From contig BEID01000126.1 in NCBI GenBank assembly GCA_002898975.1, positions 1 to 5,493 of the forward strand: DNA of 5,493 nucleotides. The letters are read 5' to 3'. The notes under the pieces are model-generated. The model saw only the letters and a list, made by a program, of their open reading frames with translations. It was not told where the DNA came from and did not search any database. Shown piece by piece: positions 1 to 5,493 of the stretch. A program made the translations under genes and the position numbers. The stretch's first letter is position 1. Each line of letters begins with the position of its first letter. Source of the DNA: a bacterium HR27. Lineage in GTDB: Bacteria; Chloroflexota; Chloroflexia; Thermomicrobiales; Thermomicrobiaceae.

Positions 1-1188
1 CGGCACGTCTTGCGCTTGCGTGACCTCGCGGCCCGCTACGGTCGGCGCATCATGGTCTGGGCCGATATCCTGCTCCACTATCCCGAACTCGTCCGCGAGC
101 TGCCCGACGACGTGCTCTTGCTCGACTGGCACTACGAGGCGCAGGAACGGTATCCCTCGACCGAGCTCCTCGGCTCGCTCGGCCGTACCTTCTGGGTCTG
201 TCCTGGGACATCGAGCTGGAACACCCTCTTCCCCCGTATCGGGAACGCGCTCGCCAACATCCGGGGCCTCGTCCGCGACGGCCTTGCCCACGGTGCCTCC
301 GGCATGCTCCTGACCGACTGGGGCGATTACGGACACTATCAGCCGCTTTCACTTTCCCTCTACCCTTATGCAGCGGGTGTCGCGGTCGCCTGGTCGGGGC
401 CCGACGCCGCCCAGGAGGCGCTCGATCAGGCATTCGCTGTCCAGCTTTTGTCTGTCGCACCAGATGATCCGGCTGTCGCAGCGATCCACCGGCTCGGTCG
501 TGCGGTCACCGCGCCGACGCTCGGCGCACCCAACCGGTCGAACAGCGCCCTTGCGCTTTTCGATGAACCGCTGGCTGGTCGGCTCATCGACATGGTCGAC
601 CCGGCGGCGCTCGAGGGACTCCGCACGGCAGCGCTGGAGGCACTCGCGACCTGGAGTCGCGTGCCGCGACCCGACGTCCGGCACGACTACACCTTCGTGG
701 CCCGGCTCGTCCTCTTCGCTGCCGAAAAGCTGCGTGCGAGCCAGCGGATCCGACGGGAGTTCCGCGAACTCGCCGCTTCACGCGGGACTGACCGTGCTGT
801 GGTGCTCGAGTCGCTCGACCGAGCGATTGCCGTACTCGGGGAGCAGCGGGCGCGTCTCGCTGCCCTGGTTCACGAGTTCGAGGCAGTGTGGCTCCGCCAT
901 GCCCGTCGCAGCGAGATCGGACAGACGCTCGACCGTTTCGCCGCGCTCGATGCCCGCTACGCCGCTGCGCTTGCCTGGTTGACCGAGCAGCGCCAGCGTG
1001 TCAGCTCGGGTGAGCCGTTCGATGCGGAACTCCACAGCTATGAGGCTGGGGACTACCGGGCCCTCTGGGAGGAGGGCCTGGCCGAGCTTCTCCGCCTCGT
1101 CGAACTGGTCGGGTTCGATGAATTGCCAGCGGACGTCCGCGGCTTCCTGACCCAGGCCGGTCTGGCTGCCGGAAGCGACGGGGGCTGA
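1..1188 (+). CDS. Glycoside hydrolase family 20-like protein, C-terminal part (5' end outside window)
   Basis: The frame is open from the first base, so the 395 residues seen are the C-terminal part; the TTG at 10 is not a credible start. The first ~130 residues look like the second half of a GH20 (beta-N-acetylhexosaminidase-type) barrel: a strand ending in VWAD (55-66), [10 protein letters not shown] (100-129), an aromatic [11 protein letters not shown] stretch (208-240) and [22 protein letters not shown] (positions 310-375), typical of the last barrel strands with substrate-stacking tryptophans. The remaining ~260 residues are mostly charged helices, including an E-x-x-W-L-R-H-A-R-R segment like the C-terminal helical region I remember from bacterial GH20-like enzymes. 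The catalytic Asp-Glu pair would lie upstream, unseen. Family members release terminal N-acetylhexosamines from glycans. No signal peptide can be judged. The stop is 160 bases before the fuconate dehydratase gene, same strand. I am confident it is a gene, moderately confident of GH20; substrate unknown. Confidence 0.75.
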   Translation, partial: RHVLRLRDLAARYGRRIMVWADILLHYPELVRELPDDVLLLDWHYEAQERYPSTELLGSLGRTFWVCPGTSSWNTLFPRIGNALANIRGLVRDGLAHGASGMLLTDWGDYGHYQPLSLSLYPYAAGVAVAWSGPDAAQEALDQAFAVQLLSVAPDDPAVAAIHRLGRAVTAPTLGAPNRSNSALALFDEPLAGRLIDMVDPAALEGLRTAALEALATWSRVPRPDVRHDYTFVARLVLFAAEKLRASQRIRREFRELAASRGTDRAVVLESLDRAIAVLGEQRARLAALVHEFEAVWLRHARRSEIGQTLDRFAALDARYAAALAWLTEQRQRVSSGEPFDAELHSYEAGDYRALWEEGLAELLRLVELVGFDELPADVRGFLTQAGLAAGSDGG

Positions 1189-1244
1189 GGCTACGGTCCG
1201 CAGCGTTCTCCCGGCATGCCAGTACAGCGGGGCAGCTCCGGCCC

Positions 1245-1273
1245 TTCAAATCGGGCGAACGTTCTGCGATTAT
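1245..1273 (+). promoter_or_regulatory. Candidate sigma-70-type promoter upstream of fuconate dehydratase
   Basis: A TTCAAA box (1245-1250) and a GATTAT box (1268-1273) are separated by exactly 17 bases, each matching 4 of 6 positions of the TTGACA/TATAAT consensus. They sit in a locally AT-richer patch of an otherwise GC-rich gap and end 75 bases before the ATG at 1349. No rho-independent terminator is visible between the preceding stop and this point, so the downstream gene could be read both from this site and by read-through. Chance matches of this quality are common. Confidence 0.3.
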
Positions 1274-1348
1274 CGGGTCGGCAGAGGAACGGACTGGCGG
1301 AGCGCGCCGGACGCTCCGTGCTCGATCGGATCGGAAAGGAGTCCGACC

Positions 1349-2677
1349 ATGCCCACCACGATTACCAGGATCGAGGTCTACGATGTCCGCTTCCCCACCT
1401 CGCTCACGCTGGCTGGTTCCGACGCCATGCATCCCGACCCCGACTACTCGGCGGCCTACGTCATCCTCCACACCGACACGCCGGGACTCGAGGGCCACGG
1501 CCTCACCTTCACCATCGGCCGTGGCAACGAGCTCTGCGTCGCGGCTGTCCACTCGCTCGAGCCGTTCGTCGTCGGTCAGCGTCTCGAAGAGATCGTCGCT
1601 GACTTCGGCCGCTACTGGGACCGGCTGACCAACGACGGGCAACTGCGCTGGGTCGGCCCCGAGAAAGGAGTGCTGCATCTGGCGACCGCTGCGGTCGTCA
1701 ACGCGTTGTGGGACCTCTGGGCGCGTGCCGTCGGCAAGCCGGTCTGGAAGCTCCTGGCCGACCTCTCGCCCGAGGAGATCGTCCGGCTCGTCCCCTTCCG
1801 CCACATCATCGACGCGCTCACCCCGGACGGAGCGCTGGAACTCCTCCGCCAGCGAGCCCCGACGCGCGCCGAACGCGAGCAGGAACTCTACCGGTCCGGC
1901 TATCCCTGCTACACCACCTCGGCTGGCTGGCTCGGCTACAGCGACGAGCAGGTCGCGGCGCTGGCCCGCCAGGCGATCGCGCAGGGGTTCACGGCCATCA
2001 AGATGAAGGTCGGTCAGGATCTCGAGCACGACCGGGCTCGGGCCAGGCTGTTGCGGGACGTCATCGGTTCCGACCGCAAGCTGATGATGGATGCCAACCA
2101 GCGCTGGGACGTGCCGCAGGCCATCGCCTGGATGCGGGAACTGGCCGAGTTCGACCCCTGGTGGATCGAGGAACCGACCCATCCGGACGATGTCCTCGGG
2201 CACAAGGCGATCGCCGAGGCGATCGCGCCGATCGGCGTCGCCACCGGCGAGCACGTGGCCAACCGTGTGGTCTTCAAGCAACTCCTCGCCAGCGGTGCCA
2301 TCCGCTTCTGCCAGATCGACGCGTGCCGGCTCGGTGGGGTCAACGAGGTACTCGCGGTGCTCCTCCTGGCGGCGAAGTTCGGGGTTCCGGTGTGTCCACA
2401 CGCCGGTGGCGTGGGGTTGTGCGAGTACGTGCAGCACCTCTCGATGTTCGACTACATCGCGGTGAGCGGGACGATGGAGGACCGGATGATCGAGCACGTC
2501 GACCACCTGCACGAGCACTTCGTCGACCCGGTGCGGGTGCGGCAGGCGCGCTACCTGCCGCCGGAGCGGCCTGGCTACTCGATCGAGATGAAGCGCGAGT
2601 CGCTCGAGCAGTACCGGTACCCCGACGGGCCGGTCTGGCGGGACCTCCTCGCCCAGCGCGGCGGGGTGATGCGCTGA
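1349..2677 (+). CDS. fucD: L-fuconate dehydratase (enolase superfamily, FucD/ENOSF1 type)
   Basis: The product dehydrates L-fuconate to 2-keto-3-deoxy-L-fuconate, a step of the non-phosphorylated L-fucose pathway in the cytoplasm. At 442 residues it matches the usual length (human ENOSF1 about 443). An N-terminal capping domain (~5-130) precedes the (beta/alpha)-barrel domain. Visible active-site residues are the KxK pair K218/K220 in AIKMKVG, metal ligands D248 (DANQRWD), E274 (WIEEP) and E301 (GEHVANR), and the D324/H351 base dyad ([25 protein letters not shown]). These numbers agree with those I recall for the Xanthomonas enzyme. The C-terminal block VDHLHEHF (384-391) and the [12 protein letters not shown] segment are subgroup signatures separating it from mandelate racemase or galactonate dehydratase. 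The ATG is supported by AAAGGAG at 1335-1341, 7 bases upstream. It lies downstream of a GH20-like gene on the same strand, suggesting glycan or fucose use. No lesions seen. Confidence 0.95.
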   Translation: MPTTITRIEVYDVRFPTSLTLAGSDAMHPDPDYSAAYVILHTDTPGLEGHGLTFTIGRGNELCVAAVHSLEPFVVGQRLEEIVADFGRYWDRLTNDGQLRWVGPEKGVLHLATAAVVNALWDLWARAVGKPVWKLLADLSPEEIVRLVPFRHIIDALTPDGALELLRQRAPTRAEREQELYRSGYPCYTTSAGWLGYSDEQVAALARQAIAQGFTAIKMKVGQDLEHDRARARLLRDVIGSDRKLMMDANQRWDVPQAIAWMRELAEFDPWWIEEPTHPDDVLGHKAIAEAIAPIGVATGEHVANRVVFKQLLASGAIRFCQIDACRLGGVNEVLAVLLLAAKFGVPVCPHAGGVGLCEYVQHLSMFDYIAVSGTMEDRMIEHVDHLHEHFVDPVRVRQARYLPPERPGYSIEMKRESLEQYRYPDGPVWRDLLAQRGGVMR

Positions 2678-2918
2678 AGCGCGTGCCGGTGCGGCTGCTG
2701 TGTGCTGGAGCGGTGACGGGAGCAGTGGCGGCGCGCTACTGGTGCACAGGGCGCGTGGTGTGGTAACGGCAACGGACTGGCTGCTTGCGGTACCGGAGCG
2801 CGGCGCGTTTGGGCAGGCTAGTCTGCTCGTGCCGGGTTGCGGAGCGGTTTTCCGCGTCACGACGGCGAACCGAGACTATCGGGGGTGTGCGAGCCGAAAA
2901 TCGGCGTCGTATCATCGT
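2678..2918 (+). promoter_or_regulatory. Gene-free leader-side region of the CRISPR array
   Basis: This stretch separates the dehydratase stop from the first repeat and holds no credible gene. It is the probable leader, because the repeat orientation puts the leader on the left, as in E. coli type I-E arrays. It is not AT-rich like the E. coli leader. Two small perfect inverted repeats are visible: GCGG-TTTT-CCGC (2844-2855) and GCCGA-AAA-TCGGC (2893-2905), the latter only 13 bases before repeat 1. A TATCAT hexamer (2910-2915) resembles a -10 box but has no good -35 partner, so the array promoter is not pinned down. No strong terminator for the upstream gene is seen; CGCGC (2732-2736) could pair with GCGCG (2751-2755) but no T-run follows. 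Confidence 0.45.
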
Positions 2919-2947
2919 GTTATCCCCACGCACGTGGGGGTGTACCA
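2919..2947 (+). repeat. First (leader-side) CRISPR repeat, variant
   Basis: This repeat differs from the consensus at position 4 (G to A, base 2922) and position 29 (G to A, base 2947); the stem and the rest of the handle are intact. In type I-E systems the leader-side repeat is the template copied at each acquisition, yet no other repeat carries the position-4 change. Confidence 0.9.
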
Positions 2948-3071
2948 TACACAGCACGTTCCTCAAGTGGCTTGTCTTCGTTGTCCCCACGCACGTGGGG
3001 GTGTACCGGATGCGCGCGGCCTCGAATTCGCCGGGATCGCGTTGTCCCCACGCACGTGGGGGTGTACCGAA

Positions 3072-3100
3072 CTGCCGTGGAGGAGGGGACTCCACGGCAG
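3072..3100. repeat. Perfect 10-bp inverted repeat inside spacer 3
   Basis: CTGCCGTGGA (3072-3081) and TCCACGGCAG (3091-3100) are exact reverse complements around the 9-base loop GGAGGGGAC, taking up 29 of the 33 spacer bases. The acquired sequence probably came from a terminator-like or operator-like palindrome in the source element; the crRNA itself would fold on this arm pair. Confidence 0.95.
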
Positions 3101-3325
3101 ACGTTGTCCCCACGCACGTGGGGGTGTACCGAATGTATGCCGATGCCGATCGTGGCCGTCGGATGTTGTCCCCACGCACGTGGGGGTGTACCGCGGATCA
3201 CCTGCCAGCGATCGGCGTCGTTTCCGTTGTCCCCACGCACGTGGGGGTGTACCGTGTGAACGAGCCGGCCGGGTGGGGGCGACCTCGTTGTCCCCACGCA
3301 CGTGGGGGTGTACCGTACGGCCCCG

Positions 3326-3338
3326 GGTCAGTGTGACC
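3326..3338. repeat. Inverted repeat inside spacer 7
   Basis: GGTCA (3326-3330) and TGACC (3334-3338) are perfect reverse complements around GTG. It is shorter than the spacer 3 hairpin and could be chance, or a regulator-binding half-site pair in the source DNA. Confidence 0.7.
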
Positions 3339-3838
3339 ATCGCTCCCGTTGTCCCCACGCACGTGGGGATGTACCGCGCTCGTGGCGCGTATGCTCTTTG
3401 GCGCTGCGTTGTCCCCACGCACGTGGGGGTGTACCGTTGCGTCCCGCGATGACCTCAGTGGCGTTGAAGTTGTCCCCACGCACGTGGGGGTGTACCGGCC
3501 TGGCGCAGTGCCGGGAAGGGCACACCGTAGTTGTCCCCACGCACGTGGGGGTGTACCGCCGTGGCCGAAACGCGTGCCGGGGACGAACGCGTTGTCCCCA
3601 CGCACGTGGGGGTGTACCGAGCACGGCGTACGTACTAGACCGGCGGCGGTTGTTGTCCCCACGCACGTGGGGGTGTACCGTGCTCCTCGATATCGACACC
3701 CGGGCCACTCGCGTTGTCCCCACGCACGTGGGGGTGTACCAGGAAGAGCAAGAAATCCCCACGTGCCATCTGCGTTGTCCCCACGCACGTGGGGGTGTAC
3801 CCTCGAGAAGGCCGAGACGAAGGCGATCGGGCGAGTTC

Positions 3839-3866
3839 GTTGTCCCCACGCACGTGGGGGTGTCCG
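3839..3866 (+). repeat. Degenerate terminal CRISPR repeat
   Basis: The last repeat keeps positions 1-25 but reads GTGTCCG where the others read GTGTACCG, which is one lost A at position 26 (or two substitutions). No further repeat follows. Damage at the 3' end of the last repeat is the usual sign of the leader-distal end, supporting left-to-right array polarity. Confidence 0.9.
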
Positions 3867-4425
3867 GTTCACTCTGACATCGCTCATTGAGGTGTTATCG
3901 GGCTTGGCATCGTAGGCCTCCGCGAACATGCTACCGAATCTGCTGGCCCGTTGAAGACGTGTGGTAGACCACCAGGGGGTGACATACCGTGCGCAAAGCC
4001 CAGCGGATTCGCCACCTCGATCGGGATGTTCCCTGGGCGGTTGGCTGCGCCGGCCACCTGCAGCGCCTGGAGAGAGCCGACTCCAGCGGTACAGAGAAGC
4101 TCCGCACTCGGCCGCATCCGCAACCATCGCGGGCGAGACCAGCAGGCCGTTCGCTGCGAACTCTGCAAGATGCGTTCTCGTTACTTTGCCGGACGCGACT
4201 CTCTGCTAGCTTCGTGTCGCAGCTGAGCGAGCTTTCAGCCGATCGACTTTCCGATCCTGCCCGGGTCGAGAATCTCGATGACGATTCCGCACTTCCTTTC
4301 GCTAGCCCCGCAACTGCTGACGGCTCATCGTCCGGCCTGTGCCTCGCCCGTTCCCTCAGCACGGTTCTGCAGCTGTTGCACCGACTCTCTCGGCTGTCTC
4401 CGCGGCGCAGGCCAGCCAGCATCGT
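3867..4425. other. 559-base region without a confident gene, between CRISPR array and membrane-protein gene
   Basis: Three sampled rows here run about 58-60% GC, below the left half of the window. All reading frames give arginine- or serine-rich products or are broken by stops. Two weak coding-like traces overlap: a plus-strand frame from the GTG at 3989, and a minus-strand frame (about 4168 to 3884) whose middle reads LQVAGAANRPGNIPIEVANP and then GFAHGMSPPGGLPHVFN, with mostly G or C third bases. Neither resembles a family I know. A small palindrome, GTGGT-AG-ACCAC, lies at 3961-3972. No clear terminator is seen after the array or after the minus-strand gene ending at 4426. It may be a decayed gene or plain intergenic DNA. 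Confidence 0.4.
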
Positions 4426-4447
4426 TCAGGATCGCAGGCCGAGGTAA
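3989..4447 (+). CDS. Doubtful small ORF, 152 residues, unknown
   Basis: The frame starts with GTG and is preceded by AGGGGGTGA (3974-3982), a good Shine-Dalgarno match 6 bases upstream, which is the main reason to list it. The first 40 codons have about 75% G or C in the third position. Against it: the product is rich in Arg, Ser and Leu without recognisable domains, membrane spans or motifs; it overlaps the stop of the convergent membrane-protein gene by 22 bases; and an opposite-strand frame in the same codon phase looks equally good. It is most likely non-coding or a remnant. A homologue in a related genome would change this. Confidence 0.15.
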   Translation: MRKAQRIRHLDRDVPWAVGCAGHLQRLERADSSGTEKLRTRPHPQPSRARPAGRSLRTLQDAFSLLCRTRLSASFVSQLSELSADRLSDPARVENLDDDSALPFASPATADGSSSGLCLARSLSTVLQLLHRLSRLSPRRRPASIVQDRRPR

Positions 4448-4938
4448 CCGAAGATGATTCCCGGAATCAAAACAGAGGTCGGTATCCAAAAGATCGGCGG
4501 AAGGTCAGCGAACCGAATGGCGATGCCAGCGTTCCAGTAGGGCTTGAAAACGAAAAACCAATAAGGGAGCACGATCAGCCCCGCCAGAACGAGGGTGACG
4601 AACGCCCACGCCTGGTGCTGGCGAAGGCCGAACCAGGCAAGAGCAACCATGAAGAGGCCGATGATGACAAGTGATCCACCCGCGTTGGTCAAGAGGAGCG
4701 TGCGGAACAGTGCCAGCTCCTCGTTCCTCGCGAGGAGCTCGGACGGCGTTGCTCCGAAGAGCTGGCTATCGGTTCGCTGCGAGATGAAGATGGCACTCCG
4801 TCCGAATTTCGAGTTGACGAAGATCGGCGTGAGTATCCCGATCACCAGATGGACACCTCCCGACACGAGAAAGCAGAGTACGCTCACGCCGAGTGGCGTT
4901 GCCCAGTGAAAGGTGGCTGCAGTCTGCGATTGCTCCAT
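4426..4938 (-). CDS. Four-helix integral membrane protein, unknown function
   Basis: The 170-residue product has four clear hydrophobic spans, at about residues 14-41, 80-104, 109-132 and 148-168, joined by one polar segment (~42-79, containing SKFGRSAIFISQRTDSQ) and short loops, so it should sit in the cytoplasmic membrane with both termini on the same side. There is no cleavable signal peptide and no catalytic motif I recognise, and I cannot assign a family. The ATG start is well supported: AAAGGAG (complement of 4945-4951) lies 6 bases upstream. A small inverted repeat, CGAGG-GGTA-CCTCG (4954-4967), sits just before that site in the mRNA. The gene follows the cupin gene on the same strand after 99 bases, so co-transcription is plausible. 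Four of its rows average about 58% GC, lower than the left-hand genes, partly explained by membrane-protein codon content. Confidence 0.85.
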   Translation of the reverse strand: MEQSQTAATFHWATPLGVSVLCFLVSGGVHLVIGILTPIFVNSKFGRSAIFISQRTDSQLFGATPSELLARNEELALFRTLLLTNAGGSLVIIGLFMVALAWFGLRQHQAWAFVTLVLAGLIVLPYWFFVFKPYWNAGIAIRFADLPPIFWIPTSVLIPGIIFGYLGLRS

Positions 4939-5037
4939 GATCGGCTCCTTTGCCGAGGGGTACCTCGTGCGGCGCTGCCGAACGCGTTTCTGGCCTGCAA
5001 TGCACCCCCGTCCGAACGGCTGCCGCAGCTCCGCGCC

Positions 5038-5493
5038 TCAAGCGTCGGTTCCTGCCGAGGGCAGGCGCTGGCCGGTCAACCGGCCGAGCGGCCCCAGCAC
5101 GGCGAACGTGAACCACTGGAGCCAGAATGGTGGCCGCGTGAGGCGCACGGTCGACCAGAACGTCTGTCCGAATACGCCGAGGAGCAGAACCGGTGGCATC
5201 CCACTCCGGCTCAATTGCCCGGCCTGGGCGAGTCCGAAGAGAGCCTCGAAGAACGCTTCGGTGTTCAGGGCCGGCTCGAATTCCTGCCGGTACTCGGCGG
5301 GCTCGCTGCCTTCGACCCAGAAGTGGTGCGGCGTGCCCGGCGGGATGCTGATGTCTTCGCCGGCAGCCACGATACGCTCCTGACCAGCGATGTGGAAGCG
5401 GAGCGCGCCGCGATGCACCGCGAACCGATTGGTCTGGTACGGGTGCACATGCTCGGGTTCGCGTTCCCCGCTGGTCGGGCTCATACACTCGAG
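5038..5493 (-). CDS. Cupin-domain protein with hydrophobic C-terminal region (5' end probably outside window)
   Basis: A single cupin fold is shown by motif 1, HVHPYQTNRFAVHRG (residues 12-26 counted from the ATG at 5484), and motif 2, GEDISIPPGTPHHFW (42-56). Three usual metal ligands are present (H12, H14, H53), but the position normally held by Glu in motif 1 is Asn19. After the cupin comes a FFEALFGLAQAG segment (~78-89), then RLTRPPFWLQWFTFAVLGPLGRLTG (~113-137), a tail I associate with a common bacterial cupin family of roughly 160-190 residues. The frame stays open to the window edge, no ribosome site is visible before the ATG at 5484, and family members have one or two beta strands before the HxH motif, so the true start is probably upstream; 148 residues follow the ATG. 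Function and ligand are unknown. The stop is 99 bases before the membrane-protein gene, a likely operon partner. Confidence 0.85.
   Translation of the reverse strand, partial: LECMSPTSGEREPEHVHPYQTNRFAVHRGALRFHIAGQERIVAAGEDISIPPGTPHHFWVEGSEPAEYRQEFEPALNTEAFFEALFGLAQAGQLSRSGMPPVLLLGVFGQTFWSTVRLTRPPFWLQWFTFAVLGPLGRLTGQRLPSAGTDA

Larger units (their letters stand above)
2919..3866 (+). CRISPR. CRISPR array, type I-E-like, 16 repeats and 15 spacers
   Basis: The 29-base repeat starts with GTTGT, forms a CCCCACG/CGTGGGG stem around CA, and ends with the handle GTGTACCG; cleavage by a Cas6e-type nuclease would be expected between repeat positions 21 and 22. Repeats start at 2919, 2980, 3041, 3103, 3165, 3226, 3287, 3348, 3408, 3469, 3530, 3591, 3652, 3713, 3774 and 3839. 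Spacer lengths in order are 32, 32, 33, 33, 32, 32, 32, 31, 32, 32, 32, 32, 32, 32 and 36 bases; all differ. The style matches type I-E repeats of high-GC bacteria, and I remember a very similar one from Thermus. Transcription is inferred left to right. Changes from consensus: repeat 1 (G4A, G29A), repeat 8 (G22A), repeat 14 (G29A), repeat 15 (G29C) and repeat 16 (lost A26). No cas gene is in the window, so the effector complex must be encoded elsewhere. By eye, no spacer matches other parts of the window over its length. Confidence 0.98.

Noticed and set aside
2732..2755. Possible terminator after the dehydratase gene (CGCGC pairing with GCGCG)
   Set aside because: The stem is only 5 bp with a 14-base loop and no T-run follows.
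1708..2766. A 352-residue plus-strand frame overlapping the dehydratase
   Set aside because: It is an out-of-frame shadow with an Arg/Gly/Ala-rich product; the overlapping frame has all the enolase-superfamily residues.
1001..2860. A 619-residue open frame on the minus strand
   Set aside because: It lies fully antisense to the clearly real fuconate dehydratase gene. Its length comes from the high GC third positions of that gene, and its product is rich in Arg, Asp, Val and His without domains.
2900..3221. An 11-base match, ATCGGCGTCGT, between the leader (2900-2910) and spacer 5 (3211-3221)
   Set aside because: It covers only a third of the spacer, away from the seed end, and such short matches are common in GC-rich DNA; not convincing as self-targeting.
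2700..4127. Several long open frames on both strands across the array, with recurring SPRTWGCT, PHARGGVP, VPTHVGVY, TPPRAWGQ or HPHVRGDN units
   Set aside because: These are translations of the CRISPR repeats in different frames, a well-known false gene pattern. The apparent repeat proteins have no other support.
4913..5383. A 156-residue plus-strand frame opposite the cupin gene
   Set aside because: It is antisense to a frame with both cupin motifs, and its product has no recognisable domain.
5488..5493. A CTCGAG palindrome at the very end of the window
   Set aside because: A six-base palindrome is expected by chance and the window edge carries no meaning I can see.

Overview
The window is high-GC bacterial DNA; hand-counted rows give about 67% GC in the left half and about 50-65% in the right. 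It suggests a Thermomicrobia-like Chloroflexota, or less likely a Thermus/Deinococcus-type or actinobacterial genome. That placement is inference from the GC content, the protein style and a CRISPR repeat resembling repeats I remember from Thermus; nothing here proves it.

Left part (1-2677, + strand): the 3' two-thirds or so of a glycoside hydrolase family 20-like (beta-N-acetylhexosaminidase-type) gene runs in from outside the window. After a 160-base gap comes a complete L-fuconate dehydratase gene (enolase superfamily, ENOSF1/FucD type) in which every catalytic and metal-binding position can be seen. A glycan-trimming hydrolase beside a fucose-catabolism enzyme suggests a locus for using fucose-containing glycans. 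The gap holds a possible promoter, so the dehydratase may also have its own start of transcription.

Middle (2678-3866): a 241-base leader-like gap without a gene, then a CRISPR array of 16 repeats and 15 spacers. The 29-base repeat is of the type I-E style: a CCCCACG/CGTGGGG stem and an 8-base 3' handle, GTGTACCG. The array reads left to right, judged from the repeat's orientation and the damaged repeat at the right end. No cas gene lies in the window. Notable details are a perfect 10-bp hairpin inside spacer 3, a smaller one inside spacer 7, variation confined mainly to repeat position 29, a mutated leader-side repeat, and an overlong last spacer.

Right part (3867-5493): a 559-base stretch without a confident gene (one doubtful small ORF), then two minus-strand genes reading toward the array. 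The downstream one encodes a 170-residue four-helix membrane protein of unknown function. The upstream one encodes a cupin-domain protein whose start probably lies beyond the window edge. They are 99 bases apart and may be co-transcribed.

I see no clearly new biological system. The most unusual material is in the details of the CRISPR spacers and repeats and in the cupin's altered metal site.
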